From positions 14,761 to 78,760 of the forward strand of contig NMRB01000568.1 of NCBI GenBank assembly GCA_002633025.1: a stretch of 64,000 nt of DNA, written 5' to 3'. A program made the translations under genes and the position numbers. A model generated the notes under the pieces. The model saw nothing but the letters and a program-made list of their open reading frames with translations, was not told where the DNA came from and did not search any database. Below are positions 60,301-64,000 of this stretch, one piece after another (position 1 is the stretch's first letter; each line of letters begins with the position of its first letter). This stretch comes from Notospermus geniculatus. Its lineage: Eukaryota; Nemertea; Pilidiophora; Heteronemertea; Lineidae.

Positions 60301-63300
60301 ACTCTCATTAAACTTCAAAACTGACGTCATTAGGAACACAAAGCCCTATTGCCGAGGTATTGCCTTAAGGCTGGAGGTACGTATGCCGATTTTATTGACG
60401 CTCTTTGAAAACAAGCGTCCTAACATATCATGACAAAAAGTAACTAACTGGTTTCAACAAAATGTTTTAGCTACAACTTTTATGCTCCCGTTCTGCGAAA
60501 GAATTGTTTATTTTGACAAATTACGATGGAGTTAATTAAGTTATAACAACTTGTCAAAATTTGAGTTTTCATACAATTTTGCAGACTTGGGATGCGACAC
60601 ATCAGTTTCCCACATAACATGCAGGCCTGATGCCTGCAGGTCCTAACGATCCGTTTTTTTACGAAAGTACTTTCCATTAAATTGCTATAAACTATTTAAT
60701 GCCAAAAAAGGCTCGATTTACAGTTTTTGAAATATTTCACATTCCCGACCAACTATCAAAAAAAGGCGATAGTGTTGCACTAGAATGCACATATGGCAAT
60801 AACATCCAAAAGAAATTTTTCAAATATATGTGTCCAAAAAAGAGAAAACTTGTATGGAAAATTTGAAAATTCCCATACCGCTCGCCAGTTACTTCTTTGT
60901 TATGTACGGGTGTCGCGGACTCACTGATAAGACCTCATGTTCATCTGTGGTCAATTGCAAACCTGATCAATGGGCCTATCTTTGACTGACCGACCATTGA
61001 AGTCCAAAAATTATTGCAATCTGTTTTCGAAAAGAGTATATCAGGGTGATTGGATTTAATCTGAATGTGAATGACAGGTCGTTTGACCAGCGCACAAAGG
61101 AAAGTTCCGTCGATTGCCACTAGGGAATGAGCTCAGCTATAGGTTGCCCCCCCCCCCGTATTTTGTCCCGGGATTTTGTCTCATCTACCTGTGCACCTCT
61201 GCCGCCGGGGGGTCCCTGTGGGCCTGGCAGACCTGGCTGACCAGTCTGTCCGGGTTCTCCGTTCTTTCCATCTTGACCAGAGGGACCTGTTGGACCGCGG
61301 GAACCTGGCTTGCCGGAAGTTCCTAGGAGACCGAGATGAAAACTTATTGACGGGAAAGCAAGATATGAGCAAAAAGCGATTTTCAAACAGGCCTACTTCG
61401 CCATTGCGTTCAACCAGAAGGCAAGCACAAAAATCGACACACGATATGATGATATACCGGTATATAAAGTCAATTTCTAGAAAATGTGCGAATTTTCGAC
61501 CCCAACCGGGGTCTTCTTCAGGCTGGAACTTTACAATCCGAAACTCTAGAACAAACTCTTGACCAAACAGAGTTTCGGATTGTAAAGTTCCAGCCTGAAG
61601 AACACCCCGGTTGGGGTCGAAAATTCGCAAATTTTCTGGAAATTGACTTTATATATATATCATCGCCATTGCGTTCGGTGGGAGAAATTCGGTTTCGGTA
61701 TTTGCTGCATGGACAACTGCGGTGCGATTGCCTGAGTTTGCTGACAAGGGAACAACACATCGTGATTGGCGGCGACCCGACCTAAAAACAGAAAACTTTG
61801 GCAAATTGTTCCATTGCAACGCAGGTACGTACCTGGGGTGCCAGGGCTTCCTCTGGGACCTGGCTGACCGGCGTTTCCTGGGCGTCCCTGGTCTCCTGGG
61901 GTACCCTTGTCTCCATCAGTTCCGGGTTTGCCTGATGAACCATCCTCACCCTTAGGTCCAGGTGGACCGTCGGCACCCGGGGAACCGCGTGAACCTGGCT
62001 GTCCTCGCTCTCCTGGGAATCCTGGACCTCCAGGTTGACCTGGGTTACCTCGAGAACCCTACAATGTCAAAAAGGTAATATCAACACATAGGCCTAGGCC
62101 TAAACCCAACAGTAGGCAATCTGGGACCGAGATCATAGAGGGGTTTGCGCCAGGAGCTGCATGCACTGTAAAAAGAAATAGGCAGCGTACCCATGGCAAT
62201 GGGTAAATTCCTTGTCCAATTTTTGAGCCCATTTCCCAAGGGCCCGCTGTACCCATCATACGGTACAAACAACTCGGAATGAGTTTAGTGTTCCCATGTT
62301 GGTTTGTGTTCCCACAGCTCCGTACCAATGAAAACGGATGATTTTTTACAGTGTGGTGAATCGTTTAGTGTCTTGAGAGAAATCCCAGTCGTTTGTAAAC
62401 CAAGTAAATGAGAAACCACTGCTTTGGAGAGTCTTAAAGGTGCTCTAGTTCGAATTGTAAACATTGAGGTTTGTTTATTTACATGGTTGATTATAATAGT
62501 TTTTTTTCCTCGGACAGGTGGCAGCACCGTGTATACCAAAACATTAATGTTATCTACATGTATTTTATATCTATCTTGATAAATATTCTTGTAACTGAAA
62601 TATATTTATGATTTTACGCTCAAAAACACACAAAAAGTTGTGAAAGGCGAGATTTAATTCGATTTTATCTGATTTGTTAGTACCAGAAGTTGACAATAGG
62701 TGGCACACCGTAATGTTTACAATTCGAACTAGAGCACCTTTAATGGATACTATACTGTATAGATCTTGCTTACCCTCTTTCCTGATGCACCTCGTGGGCC
62801 TCTTGGTCCTGGCTCTCCGGGCAAGCCATCTTTTCCTGGCGTACCAGCATCTCCACTAAAACCGGGGCTACCTTGCGGGCCGACGTCTCCCTTAATGCCG
62901 CCAGGACCTTGTGGACCAGCTGCTCCTGCAATACCTGGGGGTCCTGGGAAACCTTGAGGTCCGCCTGGACCTGGCGCACCCTACAATAACATGATATAGT
63001 GGAAGATAAAACCCCACAGTATTGAATTTTACGATACATGTATTTTCAAAATGTTAGGAGAGAGCACAAAGAGGTCTCATAGCCTTGTGAAGGTCCCCAA
63101 AATGCTTGTCTGATACGTACTTCAGAGAATCAAGGCCTAGTTTTCAGCACACATTAGAAAAAACGACAGGGAGAGCTCTAATGTATTCAGATGGAGCGCA
63201 GTACATTTTACACTACGCTGACGTCGTGCACTGACGTCAAGAATCGCGGCGATGATTTGCGTTTTTCAAATTCAATACAGTGGGGCTTTAAGCCTACACC

Positions 63301-64000
63301 ACTCGTCCCTTGCTCAAGGTATACATCCGAAATATCTACTTTGATCGACCAGAAAAAGCGGTTTTTCAAGAGAGACTTTAAAGGGAGTCTAGAGGCAGCT
63401 TGCTATTGGGCTACTAGTACTGCGACTATACAACAGGTGGGGCTAGTAACTGATAAACTGTGGATCAAATTTTGACACTCATGAAATTTTACTTCAAAAA
63501 TGATCCCAAGTTGGATCCTCATGCCATCAATTCTGTGTTGGTATAATCATATCAATATGCACTAAAAAGCAGTCTCTAGAGGTCCTTTAATCATTCGCCC
63601 ATGCTATAGGCCTACTTGGCGCCTTTAGTGATGGTCTGTCGTGGGTGCGCGCGTCCGTCCGTGCGCGTCCGTATATCTGTCCATAAACGTTTCCATTGTC
63701 AGATGGATGGCGCCTTTAGTTTTTCACAGATCATTTTCACATTGCATATGGCTGTGTATGATGACCCCAAAAGCAAGGTCAAGTTCGATTTTGGATGCGA
63801 TGCGATTCCTTTTTTAGCCGGTATGCGGCGTTTTTTGCGAGGTTACTGGAAAGGAAACAGATGAAGCCAGCCAGACGACGTTATACTTACAATTCCTCCC
63901 TTCTCACCCTGCTCGCCGGGGCTTCCCTCTGGGCCAGATTGGCCGGGCGAACCTGGCTGTCCAGGGGCGCCAGTCTCACCACGCGGGCCTTGCAGACCAA
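56207..64000 (-). CDS. Fibrillar collagen alpha chain, triple-helix exons (5' end outside window)
   Basis: Eight exons: 63891-64000 (cut by the window edge), 62774-62980, 61833-62058, 61189-61322, 60064-60226, 58484-58734, 57844-58221 and 56207-57313. All give Gly-X-Y repeats and join in phase; two junctions split a Gly codon in phase 1 (61833/61322 and 60064/58734). With the C-propeptide exons about 1096 residues are visible. The helix ends in four GPP triplets followed by a short non-helical telopeptide ([14 protein letters not shown]). The chain is secreted and forms extracellular fibrils with itself or partners. Exon sizes are multiples of 9 nt when phase-1 pairs are added (207, 360, 414, 378, 1107) and mostly do not follow the 54-nt vertebrate plan. 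I cannot assign a clade. Confidence 0.93.
57397..57674. mobile_element. MITE with AGCCNTGTTTACAC ends, collagen intron
   Basis: Left AGCCCTGTTTACACTACA, right TGTAGTGTGACCAAGGCT, with G/C-rich interior. Target duplication unclear. Confidence 0.55.
57844..58221 (-). CDS. Collagen exon with a Gly-X-Y imperfection
   Basis: 126 codons, opening [13 protein letters not shown] and closing MRGPSGPP. In [15 protein letters not shown] the obligatory Gly of one triplet is Ser and a Gly sits one place later, so the triplet frame is kept but the helix is interrupted once. The exon is 378 nt (7 x 54). Confidence 0.92.
58274..58451. mobile_element. 178-bp palindromic MITE with 7-bp duplication, collagen intron
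   Basis: Ends CACGGGCACCCCGAACACTG and its complement. AATATGT flanks both sides (58267-58273, 58452-58458). The arms match over about 70 bp around a loop with GAGAGCTTCGGAGCTCTC. Confidence 0.8.
58484..58734 (-). CDS. Collagen triple-helix exon
   Basis: 251 nt, begins in phase 1 by completing a Gly codon ([16 protein letters not shown]) and ends GQGLI before GTAAGT. All triplets are regular. Confidence 0.92.
59040..59800. repeat. Diverged repeat with internal tandem units, collagen intron
   Basis: GCCCCCTAGTGGCAAAGT and GAAATTTTGTCT recur about 240 bp apart (59170, 59410; weaker at 59550). Ends with an ACGTACGGA-type microsatellite and GCCTTGCGGGCTAAAAAT. No coding frame. Confidence 0.55.
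59876..59982. mobile_element. Palindromic MITE, collagen intron
   Basis: GGGCCTGCTTCATAAAGTGA with the interior GCTAATGGTACC mirrored by GGTACCATTAGC, ending ACGAAACAGACCCC. PIF/Harbinger-like ends. Confidence 0.6.
60064..60226 (-). CDS. Collagen triple-helix exon
   Basis: 163 nt, opening [16 protein letters not shown] and ending APGFQ plus the first base of a Gly codon before GTGAGTG. It joins 58484-58734 in frame. Confidence 0.92.
61189..61322 (-). CDS. Collagen triple-helix exon
   Basis: 134 nt, completes a Gly codon, then [18 protein letters not shown], ending GRGAQ before GTAGATG. Confidence 0.92.
61480..61642. mobile_element. Fold-back element of the GACCCC-hairpin family, collagen intron
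   Basis: Two arms face each other: TTTTCGACCCCAACCGGGG and its complement near 61600-61625, around a stem containing GGAACTTTACAATCCGAAAC. Same conserved arm as 7894-8117. Confidence 0.65.
61833..62058 (-). CDS. Collagen triple-helix exon
   Basis: 226 nt, from [16 protein letters not shown] to GSPGTP plus the first base of a Gly codon before GTACGT. It joins 61189-61322 in phase 1. Confidence 0.92.
62164..62353. mobile_element. MITE with CACTGTAAAAA ends, collagen intron
   Basis: CACTGTAAAAAGAAAT at the left and ATTTTTTACAGTG at the right. The rest is not palindromic. Confidence 0.55.
62438..62739. mobile_element. 302-bp MITE with TTAA duplication, collagen intron
   Basis: TTAA at 62434-62437 and 62740-62743. 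Inverted ends AGGTGCTCTAGTTCGAATTG and complement, extending about 30 bp. TTAA targeting suggests piggyBac- or Kolobok-type mobilisation. Confidence 0.8.
62774..62980 (-). CDS. Collagen triple-helix exon
   Basis: 207 nt, exactly 23 Gly-X-Y triplets, opening [15 protein letters not shown] and ending GASGKR before GTAAGC. Confidence 0.92.
63891..64000 (-). CDS. Collagen triple-helix exon, cut by the window end
   Basis: Gly-X-Y run [16 protein letters not shown] to EKGGI before GTAAGTATAA. The exon continues past base 64000. Confidence 0.9.

Overview
The window is animal nuclear DNA, with GT-AG introns, dense non-autonomous transposons and small split genes. A fibrillar procollagen, an STK11IP-type leucine-rich-repeat gene and a HIGD1-type gene make it metazoan. 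Gene set and repeat style fit an invertebrate deuterostome (hemichordate, echinoderm or amphioxus); I cannot fix the species.

Most of the window appears twice. Bases ~1.6-15.9 kb match ~15.9-27.1 kb, and ~28.2-41.06 kb match ~41.06-55.75 kb. The copies are collinear, carry the same exons, and differ by SNPs, small indels and whole transposon insertions. The simplest reading is two divergent haplotypes of one locus laid end to end by the assembler, with joins near 15,905 and 41,065, although true tandem duplication is not excluded. Two N gaps and seven single-n joins support assembly trouble.

Collapsed to one locus, the order is: STK11IP-like gene (minus strand); HIGD1-like gene (plus, head-to-head with it); a second HIGD1 terminal exon (plus); a cobalamin-independent methionine-synthase-like gene (minus, seven coding exons, 357 residues); spacer DNA with a tRNA-Asp in one copy only; and the 3' part of a fibrillar collagen gene (minus). 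Collagen C-propeptide exons are present twice, the triple-helix exons once. These are unrelated housekeeping and matrix genes, not an operon-like system.

The most informative signal is between the genes. Comparing the two copies shows 8-bp palindromes of the form TA-NNNN-TA (TACATGTA, TAGGCCTA, TACCGGTA, TACTAGTA) that are present in one copy where the other has a bare TA. At one site the other copy still carries the transposon. These look like Tc1/mariner-type excision footprints. Resident TA-flanked MITE families have terminal dinucleotides that predict three of the four classes. This would explain why this DNA is peppered with TAGGCCTA and TACATGTA, and why runs such as TAGGCCTAGGCCTA occur.
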